From positions 33,413-97,412 of the forward strand of contig NW_024468533.1 in the NCBI RefSeq assembly GCF_001632365.1: a DNA stretch of 64,000 nucleotides, written 5' to 3'. Below, piece after piece: positions 32,146 through 44,363 of the stretch. Each line of letters begins with the position of its first letter. Position 1 is the stretch's first letter. This stretch comes from Laetiporus sulphureus 93-53. Taxonomy: Eukaryota; Basidiomycota; Agaricomycetes; Polyporales; Laetiporaceae. Position numbers and translations under genes: made by a program. The notes beneath the pieces are model-generated. The model was not told the origin of the DNA, searched no databases, and was given only the letters and a program-made list of their open reading frames with translations.

Positions 32146-33690
32146 ACCAAAATAGCTAAAATAAAAACATATATATCGTAAGAATGCCTATGATATGAGC
32201 TTTCAAATGGCACTTGGATGAAGTAAATCAGCCTAGTGATTGGTGAAATAAAAAATATTCTTTACAAAAGATGCATTGCAACAGTTTTGTGGCTGACAGT
32301 TTTAGATATAAAAATTCTCAACTTCAGTACTTTGTGTACCCTCCCTTTGCCCTCAACACAGCTCTAAGTCTGGCATACTGTTGATCAAGTTCTGACAGAC
32401 AGAAGCCTCAATACCATTCCATTTCTTCTGCACCCTGTCCCAAAGTTCTGCAATTCCTCCAGGTGCATTTTCATATGCTGTCAGCCTTCTTTTGAGATGG
32501 TGCCAGAGGTGTTCTATGGGGTTGAGGTCTTGAGACTGTGCAGGCCATATCATAGTCTCAAACCCATGCTCCTCTAGCCACTTCCTGGCTTTCTTGCTGG
32601 TGTGCTTGAGGTCATTGTCTTGCTGAAATACCACATCCTCCACAGTTTTGCCCCATTCCTCTATGCTATTCTGAAGTTCATCCTCCAGAATAGAAACAAA
32701 ACATAAAGGTCAGCATCCATCTTGCCATTGATCTTGCATGCATATCCAATCCCTTCCCAGCCCATACACCCCCACATCATGAGGCTTCCTCCCTCAAACT
32801 TGAGTGTCCCTTCTACCAGCCTATCACTGAGTCCCTCCCCTGGCTTCTTCCATGCCCATTTCCTCCCATCTGACCCTAACCTGTTGATTTTGGTCTCATC
32901 TGACCATATAACCCTCTTCCAATCCTCCACAGTCAGTGCTGATGGCTAACAGCAAAGTCCAGTCTTTCTCTCTTATGATGCTTAGAGAGAAGGGGATGTT
33001 TATGCTTTACTGCAGCCTTCAGACCAGTGCTTTTGAGCTTTCTACACATAGTCTCCACATGAAAGGGCTGGTTGACAGCATCTTGGAGAAGTTCAGTCAC
33101 TTTGACAGCAGTATCTGCCTGTCCAGTGGTAAGAAGGTGAGTAGCATGGCAAATGATTCCAGGATTAAGCTTTGTAGGATGACCTCCACCAGATGTAGGC
33201 ATGTTAGAATGATGCTCAGGGCAATTCTGAACACAGTGGAGTAATGGACTGCAGTAAGATGAGCAATCTGTCTGACAGAATGACCTTGATCAAGCAGGGA
33301 GAGAATATGGGCAGTCTGAGTAGCAGAAACCTTTTTCATGATGGTTGTGTTGAAGTTGAACAGTCTGTTTGGGGTTGATCAACTCATGTTGAAGTTCAAC
33401 AAAGATCACATGATCAAAACTTGAAACCTTAAAGCAAACAAACTTCTGCAAGAGGGTACTTTTGTTTTCGGAGTTGTCAGCCACAAAACTGTTGCAATGC
33501 ACTTTTTATAAAGGATGTCTCATATCTCACCAACCAGCAGGCCAATTTACTTTATTCAAATGCCATTTGAAAGCTCCTATCATAGGCTTTCTAATAATAT
33601 GTATGTTTGCATTTTTGCTATTTTATTTCTTGAGATATAAGCCAAACAATGCAACTGTTGCAAACATTGCAACAGTTTTGTGGCTCACTG
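32146..33690 (-). mobile_element. Tc1/mariner element 2, nearly full length
   Basis: The right end is intact: CAACAGTTTTGTGGCTCACTG then TA (33691-33692). Its right inverted repeat is about 210 bp with the same 14-base core at both its outer and inner edge (about 33670 and 33484). The left repeat retains the inner core (about 32279-32300) but lacks roughly the outermost 75 bases. Left of it lies gag D, right of it gag-pro E. Confidence 0.75.
32340..33339 (-). pseudogene. Tc1-type DDE transposase, frameshifted
   Basis: Start at 33339: MKKVSATQTAHILSLLDQGH with SVRQIAHLTAVHYSTVFRI, a helix-turn-helix DNA-binding region. The catalytic residues are in RVIWSDETKINRLG, FQQDNDLKHTSKKA and SQDLNPIEHLWHHLKRRL. 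Frameshifts occur near 33200, 32932 and 32655, and the last residues are out of frame (INSMPDLELC instead of the family ending KGxYTKY seen in the other two copies). Confidence 0.8.
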
Positions 33691-33699
33691 TATAAGTTG

Positions 33700-36678
33700 G
33701 GACTGGATGCACTTTGCGATGAAGTGGCTTGTAGTGTTTTCCTGCTGAAGTGAATACTGTGTAAGAAGAAAATGCTTGAAAAGTCCAAGCAGAGTCAAAA
33801 GGCACTGATGAAACCACAGAAGCGAAGCGTGTCTGCTGAAGAAGATGGTCAAACGAAGTCGGCGGCTGAAGCTGTGATAAGGAAATAATATCATCGTTCA
33901 TTTCTGGGAAAGTAACTTCTAATAATGAGAGAAGAGCATGGCCAATGCTTGAAATGTCATCTCCCCCTCCAGCCGCTGGAGGGGTAGACTTAGAGGTCTT
34001 GTTGGCTCAGTCAGAGGGTGTCCACACCGTCTGTCTCACTGCTGGATGCCATGATGAGCTGGTCTGAGTTTCATGAGTTATCGACACTGATAAGACAGAT
34101 CCTGAGGCATTTGCTGCCATGATCTCCTGAGGGGTAAGTGAGAAGGTCAGCTGAAACTCCGCGGGTGTAGTCGATCTGTGTAGAGTACCACTGGAGCCAC
34201 GGTTGATCGAGGATACCGTCATGATTACTGAACTCCCACGTGTCAACAAAGAAGTGATGGTGAAACTGCCAGCCTCCAATCTTGACTGGAGTGTCCCTGC
34301 AACACCTGAGCAAAGGAACTGAATCTTCGCTGATTCCTTTGAGGGACCAGCGAGCACCGTCAGAATCGATTTCAATGCCCGCTTGTTCATATACCCAGCT
34401 CATAACAAGATTGAGCTCTGAGCTGCTGTCAACAAGAAAGGTAATGTCCTCATAGCTGAACTTCTCGTGCACAACTCCACTTGCGATGTCATAGAAGCAT
34501 TTTGACCCAAGAGATGCTGCATTCGCAAATCGATGGAGGATTTACATAGCCTCCACTAGGTCTGCACAGATTAGATAGGCCACACCTGCCAAATCTCCAC
34601 CTTCATCTGCTTCTGTGACATCTAGTAGCAGGCTGGAAGCACACCCAGTGACCTGCTGATGATCTGGGCTTTCAGGAGGAGATGTCAGGCTAATCAGCTC
34701 ACCATTGTCAGTTTTGGCTGAGAACTCCTGATGCACCTTGGTCATGGAGGTGATGCGCTTCTGTAGCTCCAGTGAGGCCCCTAGGATAGCCCAAATTGGC
34801 AATGAGATCTCTGAATTCAATATGTGTGCTTGAACCTCATCGATCGAGACACTGTCTTGCAGCTGCAATGTGAATCTGTACCATGCCTCACTTCTGTCAC
34901 CGTACTTGTCTTTGCCATCTCCCCAATGCTGCTCTTCTGCTTTCTTCCTCTCTCACTCTTTCCAACCCTCCTCTGTGTTGCTAGCATGCATCTGTGAGCC
35001 TTTCTCATGCCCCGATGAATCCCCATCTTCTATTCGTGTGAATGCTGTCTTGTCCGGTGGTGGCTGTATCTTGACAATGGATGGTCTCCCACTTCTGCAG
35101 CCTTTTGCATGCTTGACATCCCCTCCCCACAGTCCACTGGCCTTCTCTTCTGACTCTGTCTCCACAGAAGGCTTCGCCTTTGACCTCATGACAGCAGGAA
35201 AAGAATAGACCTGGTCTGTCGCTACCACAAAGACATTTCCTTGAATCACCTCTTGGGAATCCCATAACAATCCAACTCCCTGGACATCTTTCATTGTCTG
35301 GTGCAGTGGAAGGTCTCTATACCAATCCCCTGACCTTGCCTTGCTCTCTGCGATCAAAAGAGCCACAATTCCACCCTTCCCTGGAAACCTCAGAAGAAGG
35401 GTCCCATCGCAGCGCACCAATCTCCCATTGGATGCATACTTTATAATGTTTTCCAAGACCAGTCTCTCAGTCATAGGGCAATTGCACATACCAAATGGAT
35501 GGTCAAGGTCTATGCCTTGAGTCTTTCCACACATGTAGCAGCTCTTCGACATATCCCCCTCTGGCTGAGGATACACTGATGAGCACACATGATCAGGTAT
35601 GGGAGTCTGCGATCTTGGTGTGTTACTGGCTAATTGTGCAGCCTCCAACCTGAGGCTAAGCTGCCTCACCTCTGCCAGCAGCTTTTACACTTGAGACAGG
35701 TCTGCCTCCATATCTGTCATCACTTTCTTCATCTTCTTTGAAGATGACTTCCCTTTCCCTTTTTGCCACTTCTCTCATTCATCCTCTGAGTTGTCTGACT
35801 CCGAACTCGAAGATGAAGATGAATCACTTATATCATCCTCACTGTCCCCTTCTTCACTATCCAAGAAAGAACTGGAGCTATAGTCCATGTTCTCTTCACT
35901 GAATCGCTTTTGCGCCTCCACAATCACAATAGCCATTTTGGGTGGGTCTGTCTGTGTAAGCAGCTTTCCAGCAGCCTTTTCAACAGGCACCTTTATCTCA
36001 CTCCTCAGATACTTTGATAGACCCTTGTAGAATAAGATATCCTGCTCCTCCTTTGTAATCTGCTTCTGATGCACAAGGTTCCTGGCTTTCACCTTGAATC
36101 CTCATATATATGTATTTGTCCAGAGTGTGGTGGCTCTCAATCTTTCACTTTCTTTCAGAAAATCTATGCAAGCATGAGGCTGAGCCATGATCTCTTTTAT
36201 CTGAAGATGAATAGTAGAAACACAGTCACTCCTTCACCTTCTTCCAGTCTGTGGCCATGGAGTCAAACTCCAGCTTATATTTCATTCCCTTCCGCACATG
36301 CTCTGAACAATACTGGAGCACCATTGAAGGTAACTCCTCATCCTTTATCCCAGCCATCTTGGCTCTCACCTCAAAAGATGACAGGAACTCGCCAAGATGC
36401 TTGCCCGTGAAATGCGGTGTGTCTTTCACTCATGGCAGGGGCATCAGAACTTGGACAAATGATGAAGACATGTTTGGAACTATTTGAGACTGCTTACCCA
36501 ATGCTAATTTTGCCATTGCTCAGGATGATGCTGACGCCACTCTCGGCTGCTCTGGCAATGGGGATAAAGATATCTGATGATCAGCTGAACTTGCTCTGGG
36601 TCCCAAGATCATAGAATGGAGCTGATGTGAGGATGGTGGGACTAAGTGATAAGTCCTCGATGTCTGTTCCGGTGCCAT
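33700..36678 (-). pseudogene. Ty3/gypsy gag-protease (element E)
   Basis: Start MAPEQTSRTYHLVPPSSHQL at 36678. Gag core: HFTGKHLGEFLSSFEVRAKM and SMVLQYCSEHVRKGMKYKLE (36414-36290), RNLVHQKQITKEEQDILFYK (36085). A zinc site CYMCGKTQGIDLDHPFGMCN (about 35540) is followed by a basic GRLVRCDGTLL segment. Protease: FLVDSSSELNLVMSWVYEQA (about 34440; the usual DSG reads DSS) and NHDGILDQPWLQW. A linker ending HRKVHPVP at 33700 precedes where RT should begin, but the frame stops at a Tc1 element. Stops at about 36530, 36430 and 36226 and at least two frameshifts. This gag type differs from those of elements B and D. Confidence 0.7.
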
Positions 36679-37220
36679 GATGACAGCTGCCTAGAATCTG
36701 ATCATTTTCACTTTTCCAGTGAGATTATGTCGAGCAGAGATCCTGCGAAACCCCCTGTGTCAGTCACCAGTTGAAGTAGAGTTAAGTAGCAGAAGCTAGA
36801 ACTCTTATGAGAGGTTCTGAGCAGGTCGTCGACTACAGAGAATTGTATATATAGTTTTTCATTTTTGAGTAGTGCCGTCAAGTTTCTGAGCTAACCCAGT
36901 AGAATTAAATAGTCACCAGTTATGAGTACGTGAAGGTTCACAATATATCTGAGTCCATGAGAGATGAGACTTGTGCACTACAGAGACTTCTCAGAGGGGG
37001 AGAAAAACTGCTCCATTCATAGGCGGGAGTGCACCCTTTATACATGCTGATTCTAAAGAACCTTACATGACATGAGGTGAGACGTGACAGAAGTACACGG
37101 TTGCATGACGTGGTTATTGATGGAATTGGAGTGCTACATGCCAAATATGGTTAAAGTAATGAAAAAGTTGGGGAGCCATCGTTCTGGGCATACAGACATC
37201 TTCCCCAAACCATTCTAGCA
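36679..37220 (-). other. Probable leader and LTR of element E
   Basis: Upstream of gag E on the minus strand. It contains a TATA-like stretch (TATATATACAATTC, near 36845) and a repeated AGTCACCAGTT (36762 and 36914). LTR boundaries could not be set. Confidence 0.3.
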
Positions 37221-38010
37221 TATGGGGTCAAAGTGCATTGAATCGGTGAGCTCAGTCATCACAGGAGATCATATTTTTGAATCGCAGCCTGCTGCCCTTA
37301 AGCATGTGATCATCACCGTGAGCCTCACTTTCACCTTTGCATCCTCACCCGCATGCCAGTCTGGTTTTGTGGATAACACTGGTAGAGTTGAATGTAAAGT
37401 AGTAAGCTTTAGTCCAAATGAAACAAGTCTGAAGTGAAAAACTAATGATTATACAGCACCATCACGAATCTCTCCTACACTGTCAAAAAGTCATGTTAGA
37501 GGATGAACTGGTGGAATCAATATAATGAACACACCTTGCTCACTGAAAGGGCAGCAGCCTGCTCAGGTGAGATTATCTCTTCGCACCACGATAACTGCGA
37601 TGGTTGGACAAAAGGGTTGAGATGAGCCTGGGCCTTCTGGCAAAATCAAGTATACCATGTTTGCGACACAGAGTCAGAAAAGGAGTGAAGATCATGCTAA
37701 TGAGGGGAGAGTATTAGACAGCTGTGAATGGAAAGGAGCAGCCACTTACCAGTGCAGAAAGGAACTTGTGTACAAGAAACTCGAAATCAGTGGATGGATC
37801 AAGAGGCTCTGCCTCATGCAATGCCTCCCACACAGAGTATACTATGCCCATGGCAGCATCTTTTAGGTCCATTGCCTATGCATAAAGAATAGAGGTTAGT
37901 GATAGTGACCAACGAAGGGCTTAGGAGAACAGTGCATCTTTCATGGAGAAGCAGCGGGAGTTGCAGGATGCTGAGAGGAAGGGGGGGTGGCAGGGTCACC
38001 CATCATTGAG
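37221..38010 (-). pseudogene. Possible small gene remnant, unknown
   Basis: A minus-strand exon at about 37885-37762 reads AMDLKDAAMGIVYSVWEALH and continues EAEPLDPSTDFEFLVHKFLS, framed by a good acceptor (TATGCATAG) and donor (GTAAGTGGC). Upstream an ATG at about 38006 (MMGDPATPPSSQHPATPAAS) is followed by a stop. Not recognised. It may be a separate gene or the end of the gene to the right. Confidence 0.3.
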
Positions 38011-38334
38011 CTGAGAGAATGAGGAAGAGGGAGAGGTAAGTTAGGCATCATCAGAGGCTGAAGAAAATTTTAAACTGGTTAGGCTCGGCACATGAATGTG
38101 TCATTAAAACCTGGCAGTATCATCCTCTACCATGTGGCAGAGCCTGTTGGCTTTCTCAGGAGGCCAGTTCAAATGACTCGGGCAAAACTTCTGGTGCAGG
38201 ACCGAAAGCAAGATAACTCCGATTGAGGCTACCAAAACAATGGATCTACAGCATGAGAGCTGAGATGAACACAGTTGAACTACTATACACAAGGAAATGG
38301 AGTACGCAAAGGACAAGTCAAGATGTTCTAGGCT

Positions 38335-40132
38335 ATGCAGTGTTCCCCTCTGGCCCAATGAAGGCCTGAATGAACCTAAGACACTCACTAATGTAAATCA
38401 CCTCAACCACCAGTCGCACACACTCCTGCATATAGATTTGCACCAACAGAGCATTGGGCACAGTTAAGCTGCAGACCTCACTAAGGATCCACTCAGTCTC
38501 TGCAAGAGATTTGGCAGCTGCAGTCAGAACATATGAAGAGTCAGCCAGGAAGGGCTTGTGACTAAGAAAGTGGGAAGCTTACAAGCAGGAGCTGAATGAA
38601 TGAACATTTGAAGTGTGACACTCAGCAGCAGACACAGGAGTGAGCATTGCAATTGGAGGGCATAATTATGCAGTCCTCGTCAACCAAGCACTTTGAGCAC
38701 TGCCAATCACCAAGTAAGCAACAAGCCCATATATGAAAAGAGAATTGCACACACCTTTGTATATGGCCATGGCTTTCCGAAGCTCAAGAGCATGACCTGG
38801 ACATGCTTCAAAAGAGCGTGAATGGCAATATAATATTCACACAGCATATCTGACTCAGAAGTCTTGAGGGTAACCACGGATGATGCCGTACTCACAATGG
38901 ATGCTGAATGCAACAGTGCCTTTGAAGGTCCCACAACCACTTCTGATTCACACTTGATTGTGCCCTGCAGAATTTCCGCAATCATGACAGAGGCAGCAGA
39001 GGGAGGAGGAAAATGCTTTAGGTCATGTTTGGCCCACTGGTTCTCAATCGGACAGGTCCACTCAAGGAATGCATGGTTGTGCTGATCAACAAAGAGATCA
39101 CCCTTGACATAGGCCATCAAGAAGTGATTACAAGCACAGGCATGACCTTCAGGAAGCTTGTCAACATCACCATGATTGGCAGATGCAACAATCTCCTGCA
39201 TAATCTTGGTCATTGCAGCAGGAGTGCAAACTCAGTCAGCCATCACATGAACATCGGCATAACCAACCAGGGAAGAAGGAATGACTGCAGGGAGCCAGTT
39301 GTAGTCAAGGCTCGCATTCAACATAAGCCAGTCATATATCAAGTTAACCTCATGAAGGAGCGACGAGGTGTGTTTCAGATAATCATGAGTCAGCTGGGAC
39401 TGTGAGCCACAGCATGAAACACCATATGATAGATTACAATGCATGGTACTCACTTCATAAGCAGAAAAAGACATAGCCCAGCTCTGCCAGACCACCTCAG
39501 GGGTCTCAGAAGCAGGTGAAGTGCCAATGAGGTTATCCAGTCACTGAAGCAGCAGAATGCTAGGACCGTCATCAGGATACACATTGCGAGCATGAGCAGA
39601 GAGGCTGAAGACACTGTCAATATGGGACATAGCGACAAGAGGCTAAGGAATCAGAAGCAGAGTCATCCAATCTAAAATATGGGTGCACAATGGACCAGGC
39701 ATGGTTCAGATCCTAGAACAAGGGAGGTGATACTCACTGAGATATTCTGTGATTAGAAAATGCCAGAAAAAGTGTCTGCCTATCACACTATCGGATAGCA
39801 AGTTGCCATGATCTGGGAGCATCAAAGTCAGAGCTGGAACAGTCCAGAGTGAGCGAAGAAGGCTTTGCTGACTGCCTGGGAGTGCAGAACCACGTGAAGG
39901 ACTCAGAAGGAGGACATGAGGTGCAGAAATGATGAGCAGGCTGTTGGGAAGCCTGGCCCTTTATGAGATGCAGCACGAGAGCAGAAACTGATGACTTAGG
40001 CAACTGGGACATGAGCAAGTGTGCTAATTGAGCAGGACACTGATCTGCAGACTGACGGACCCTGGCAGGGCTGGGCTTCCCATTCCCTGACTGCAAAGTA
40101 TGAAGAAGGAGCAGGAGCGAACGATGCAACAT
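38335..40132 (-). pseudogene. Multi-exon gene of unknown function, decayed
   Basis: Protein-like sequence extends over 1.8 kb. A possible N-terminus is at 40132 (MLHRSLLLLLHTLQSGNGKP). From 39630 one frame reads MSHIDSVFSLSAHARNVYPD, then on to LVGYADVHVMAD and MTKIMQEIVASANHGDVDKL (39213) and KALLHSASIVSTASSVVTLK; it is broken only by TGA codons at about 39543 and 39232. An intron (GTGTGC...ATTGGCAG, about 38756-38704) follows PWPYTK. A downstream exon has AETEWILSEVCSLTVPNALL and ends EGNTA near 38335. No domain was recognised. The persistence of one frame with only point stops suggests slow decay by substitution. Confidence 0.45.
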
Positions 40133-40139
40133 GTTTTAT

Positions 40140-43019
40140 TGGATCAGAAATTCATTTTATGATCAGAAACACATTTCAATGACCTAGCTGGCCCATTTCT
40201 GACCCACTATATAATCTATCATGTACATAAAACCTATAACAGAGTTTTCCCCACCAAGCAGCACTCAGTTCTCATCTCATCTATGCTAGGACATCGTGCC
40301 CAACTATGTCTACGCCACATGTGATCATGTTCTACATCTCTGGGATTCTTGACACTGAGAGCGGCAGCACTCTCAGTAGTAGCCTCTAGCTTGACTTGGG
40401 TTTCAGCTACATTATTGTGTTCTCATATCCCACACTATCGCATTTCGCTCTCACACCACCTATCATGAGTTCTGAACCAGGTTTCCATCCCCATCAGACC
40501 CTGTAGCCTCGCTAGTGCCCAGACCTGGTCCAAAGTGCTAGGGAGTACTTGCTAGATGCCCAGAAGTTCATCGTTGGTGCTCGATTCAGTTAGAAGCACT
40601 CAGGGCTTCATCATCGATGCTTGAGCTAGCTCAGAGGCAATTAAAGTTTCATCATCAGTGCTTGAGCCAGCTCAGAGACAATTAGAGCCTCATCATCAGT
40701 GCTTCACCAGCACTTTCCAGATATAGCAAGTCTTTATGCCACTGCCCAGGCCTTCAGCCACCACAGTTTGTGAGTACTAGAGTTGCCAATCGCATTCTAC
40801 ACACACACACACCCCACATTCCAGCTTTCAACTGTTTTCCAGTCAGAGGCATCCCTCTAGTTGAACCCATCACTCACCGATCCAGTTTGGCAAATCGATC
40901 CATTTCAAGCAACACAGCTGAATGACTCACAGCTGCCCATCACTGTGTTATCAGCTGAAGTTTCCTGTGACTGTAGCCTGAAGGGACCACAGATGGAGTG
41001 CCCCAGTTTGCCTTTCAAGTAGGGTTTGGTTAGGAGTGCTGCTCATGGCCAGGACATGGTTAAGCATATCACTGCATCTGAGATGAAGCAGGGGGGACCC
41101 AGCATGCAGGCATGGGTCAAGATCCAGCTGAAACCATTGGGGCAGGTCAGGCAAGGTGTTCAATGAGCAGATGGGGTGTCTCCAGAATGAGGACAAGAGA
41201 ATTCTGTGGTATGGGATGACCACTGGGGTGAGTTCTCAGGAACTGCAGTGAGCGGAGTGTAACATGGGTGAATGGCGATTAAGGGATTCACAATGAGACA
41301 TGATGGAATGGTCCACAGCGACAGGCCCTTTAAGAGATTCAAAATGAGATGAGTGAGATCAGCTAATGAGTTACAGGGCCAAGTGTGGTCCAATATGTAA
41401 CTGGGTCTTGAGTGAGTGGGTCCCAAGAATGCAGTATAAAAGGGTAGCATAGTTAGGTAGGTAAGAAGAGCTCGAATGGTGTATCTACAAGCTAAAGTAT
41501 GTGAAGAGGCTTGCGCAGTGGTGCACAGAGACAGTGGTCTCCTCTCCTCCACAACCTACCACTTCTACTTCACAAACTAATCAAGTTCTTTGCTTTCACT
41601 GTCGAACTCACTTGACTGACCACTGGGACATTGCCACTGAGACAGTACATCCACCTCCTGAGATTCCTGTTCTCTGTCCGGAAGTCATTAGACTCACTCT
41701 GGAATCATTCTATCACACGTATCTCACATACATCACCCCAGCTCGTACACTCTATGTGGCTGCTGGCCTTTTGACTGCCTTGTCTGTTCACCTCTTCACC
41801 ATATTTTATATTTGGCTCTTGCATCGCCTCTAGATGCAGACCTTCCCTGCACTGTTCCCCCTTCATCCCACTTGGTTGTTTGCTGTCATTTCACAGCTAG
41901 CTGAGTACTTGCAATCACACTGTCTCTATTCACCTTGGGCTGCAGTTGCAGAGACTTCAGCTGATAATGCTTTGAGGGGTGGCTGCGAGTCATTCGGTGT
42001 TGTGCTTGAAATGGAGCGGTGAGTGGTGATTGAGACTAGGGCAGTATCCCTGACTCTGGATAAGTTGAGAGATGGGTGGATCATGTGTATGGATTTAGTA
42101 GAGTGCGACTCGAATGAGCAGGCATAGAGGTGTGAGGGTCAAGTGGTGATGTGGGTCTTTGCCCATCTAAGCTAGTGTCTTTGAGCACTATAGGCAGCTC
42201 TCCCCAGCACTACGGACAAGGTTTGGGCACTCCCTAGATCCCCAGAGCATCTATACTATGCTTCCCAGTGCTACAGATGAGGTCTAGGTGCTTGCTGAAG
42301 CTATGGAGTCTGATAGAGATGAGAATCTGAGTTGTTGGAGCTCATGACTGATGGCATGACTTATCTGGGTGCTACTCGAGTCGTGTTGTGGGCCACTTAA
42401 AGAGAGTGCTGCCCTAGCTGGTGTCAAGAGCTAACAAAGCATCAGTTTCAAGCATAGATGGGTAGAACTGAATAGGGCACTCCACCCTATTGTGAGGACA
42501 ATGTAGAACTGAGAACTGAAGGGTGAACACTTTGTTATTTTCGTGCTATGTACACAAGCCATTATATAGGTGTAGAATAACATTTTCTAGTGTAGCAGAA
42601 GACATTTCCGATTCTCTGAAACAGTCCTTAGATGTTCCCCACCTCCTTCTCCTCATCACTTGCAGTTGGAAAACTGGAAGGTATGGGCTCTCAATGGTCT
42701 GGTGGTCTGCTGCCCTGTGAATCTCTTGCTTAGAGTGCATTCTCATTTTCATTCTATCAAACTCCTTCTGCTCCACCCTTATTCTTTGTTCTTGTAATCA
42801 GTGGTGCTAGCATGCAGGTCCTGGCTCATTTCCGAGCCTCATGTGTGACCCTTCTTGATATTTTACTGCTTCCATGAGTTCTCCAAAGTTGGAGGTCCTT
42901 GTGCTGTTCTGCCTGGAGTATTCTGCTTGACAGATATGCATTATTGAGTTGCATGGTCTTCAGCTGCTCTTCCAGATGGGCTTCTAAATGCAGAGCTTTT
43001 CAGTGAATACCAGTGCATA
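40140..43019. other. Region with diverged inverted repeats, no recognised gene
   Basis: Sequence at about 40190-40520 (+) and 42560-42180 (-) is similar: both have a TATA element (CACTATATAATC.. and CACCTATATAATGG..), then GTACATA, CAGTTCT..., CATCTATGCT, TTGACAC..GGCAGCACTCTC and GACCT...GCACTGGGAAG. They look like promoter or LTR copies facing each other. Between them + frames at 41501-41833 and 41834-42022 are open (CPEVIRLTLESFYHTYLTYI and a hydrophobic stretch) but unrecognised. Confidence 0.4.
40563..40700. repeat. Tandem repeat, about 41-bp unit
   Basis: GCTTCATCATCGATGCTTGAG at 40604, GTTTCATCATCAGTGCTTGAG at 40646 and GCCTCATCATCAGTGCTTCA at 40687, with a more diverged unit before them, separated by 41-42 bases. 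Confidence 0.75.
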
Positions 43020-43975
43020 TTGTTTAAGCCCGGTGTGTGCTCATGTCCTGGCACAAGTAAAGGATGTTATGATGTCAAACTGGTAAGATGCTCAGGGCAT
43101 TTCTATTTGAGGAAGTACTGTGCTGATAGAGAGCAGTTGCAGAGATAATCATGAACAACAGGGCACCATTTATTGCACCCCTGAAACACCTTCACAAACA
43201 ATATGAGATCATCCATATTCAGATCTCAGTGTACAACTCACAAGCCAATGATATCATGAAACAGCAGCACTTTGATGTTCAGAAAGTGGCTATGAAGGTC
43301 TATGATGAAGGGAACACAATGGACTGGCCGAAGGTCATACATGCTGTTTTCTGAGTGAAATAGGTGTCTATTCAAAAGAGTACTGGGCAGTCTCTGCACT
43401 TCATGGTACATGGGGTAAAACCAGTATTTCTGTTCAATCTCACAGAAGCTATGAACCTCTCTCTGATGACCAATGAGCCAATATTTGACAGAGCAGCTCA
43501 TCATGATTTATGCTCGACAACTACTCAAGCAGCACGAGGATCTGCAGGAAGTTCAGCAACAGGTTCAGGCCATGCAGTCCAAGTCAATCAAGCAGTTTGA
43601 GAAAGCTTTCAAGAACATGGTCCATGAGTTTAAATTTATGGTGGGTGACCTGGTGTTGGTACAGAACTCGCAGTTAGAAATGGATCATAATTGAAAGTCA
43701 AAACTGCACTATGTCAGGCTGATGGTCATGGTCTGATTCAATACAGAGAGGTTATACATTTTGACTGAGCTGGATGGTTCTATTTCAAAGCACCACTACA
43801 TGGCTTTTAGAGTAATTCCTTACAGATCCTGGATGAATGCCCAAGTATCACTACAGGATGTGCTACATCAGGACCTGGGTGAGATGCAAGAAGACTTGGA
43901 TGCAATTGAGTGAGAATGGGAAGCAGAGAAACCACCTGAAATTGAAGAAGTCCTGCTCAAGGAGGATTAGGCAGT
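43020..43975 (+). pseudogene. Ty3/gypsy integrase remnant
   Basis: 43151-43354 reads MNNRAPFIAPLKHLHKQYEI ... YNSQANDIMKQQHFDVQKVA, the same integrase segment as at 27057 (DNDAPFIKAV ... NGIFEQPHF). Downstream: TGQSLHFMVHGVKPVF, LTEAMNLSLM, RQLLKQHEDLQEVQQQVQAM and FMVGDLVLVQNSQLEMDHN, which is the integrase C-terminal region, then PYRSWMNAQVSLQDVL. Several stops and at least one frameshift. No LTR was found. Confidence 0.7.
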
Positions 43976-43978
43976 CTC

Positions 43979-44363
43979 TCAAAGGGTCTGCACAAGGAGG
44001 CTGTAGTCGAGTTTTTCAAGCCATGTCCAATGCAGATGTGATGAGGAGTAGAAATTGGGGCTGTTCACAAGGCCAGAGAGCTCATCTTGGAGATGCTCAT
44101 GTTGTTTGAGAGATTCAGCAAAGGCATGAAAGAGGCAGGCAAGAGTGAAGCTGAATTTGGTGTTTGGAAGAGACACCATCTGGAGGTCATGTATCAGGGT
44201 GAGTAAGGCAACATGGTCATGACAGATGAAGTTGTGGAGTTCAGCCTTCAAGTCAATGGCCTCCTCCTCCACAGCATCATGGATCGAAGTCTGGAGATTC
44301 TGAGTCAAGCTGTCTTTAATAGTTATACAGATGTGATCAAAAATGCATTTGTACCTGGCCTCT
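43979..44363 (-). pseudogene. Unknown gene fragment beside palindrome 1
   Basis: A minus-strand frame reads RYKCIFDHICITIKDSL then SIHDAVEEEAIDLKAELHNF and ALLTLIHDLQMVSLPNTKFS, which looks like helical protein. On the far side of the palindrome (about 45480-45423) MEDVLVAMFNSLE lies in a frame that could continue into it, so the palindrome may have inserted into this gene. Not recognised. Confidence 0.3.

Noticed and set aside
40951..41552. Two overlapping minus frames as a gene
   Set aside because: No motif, no splice support, hydrophobic composition typical of CpG-poor decayed DNA.
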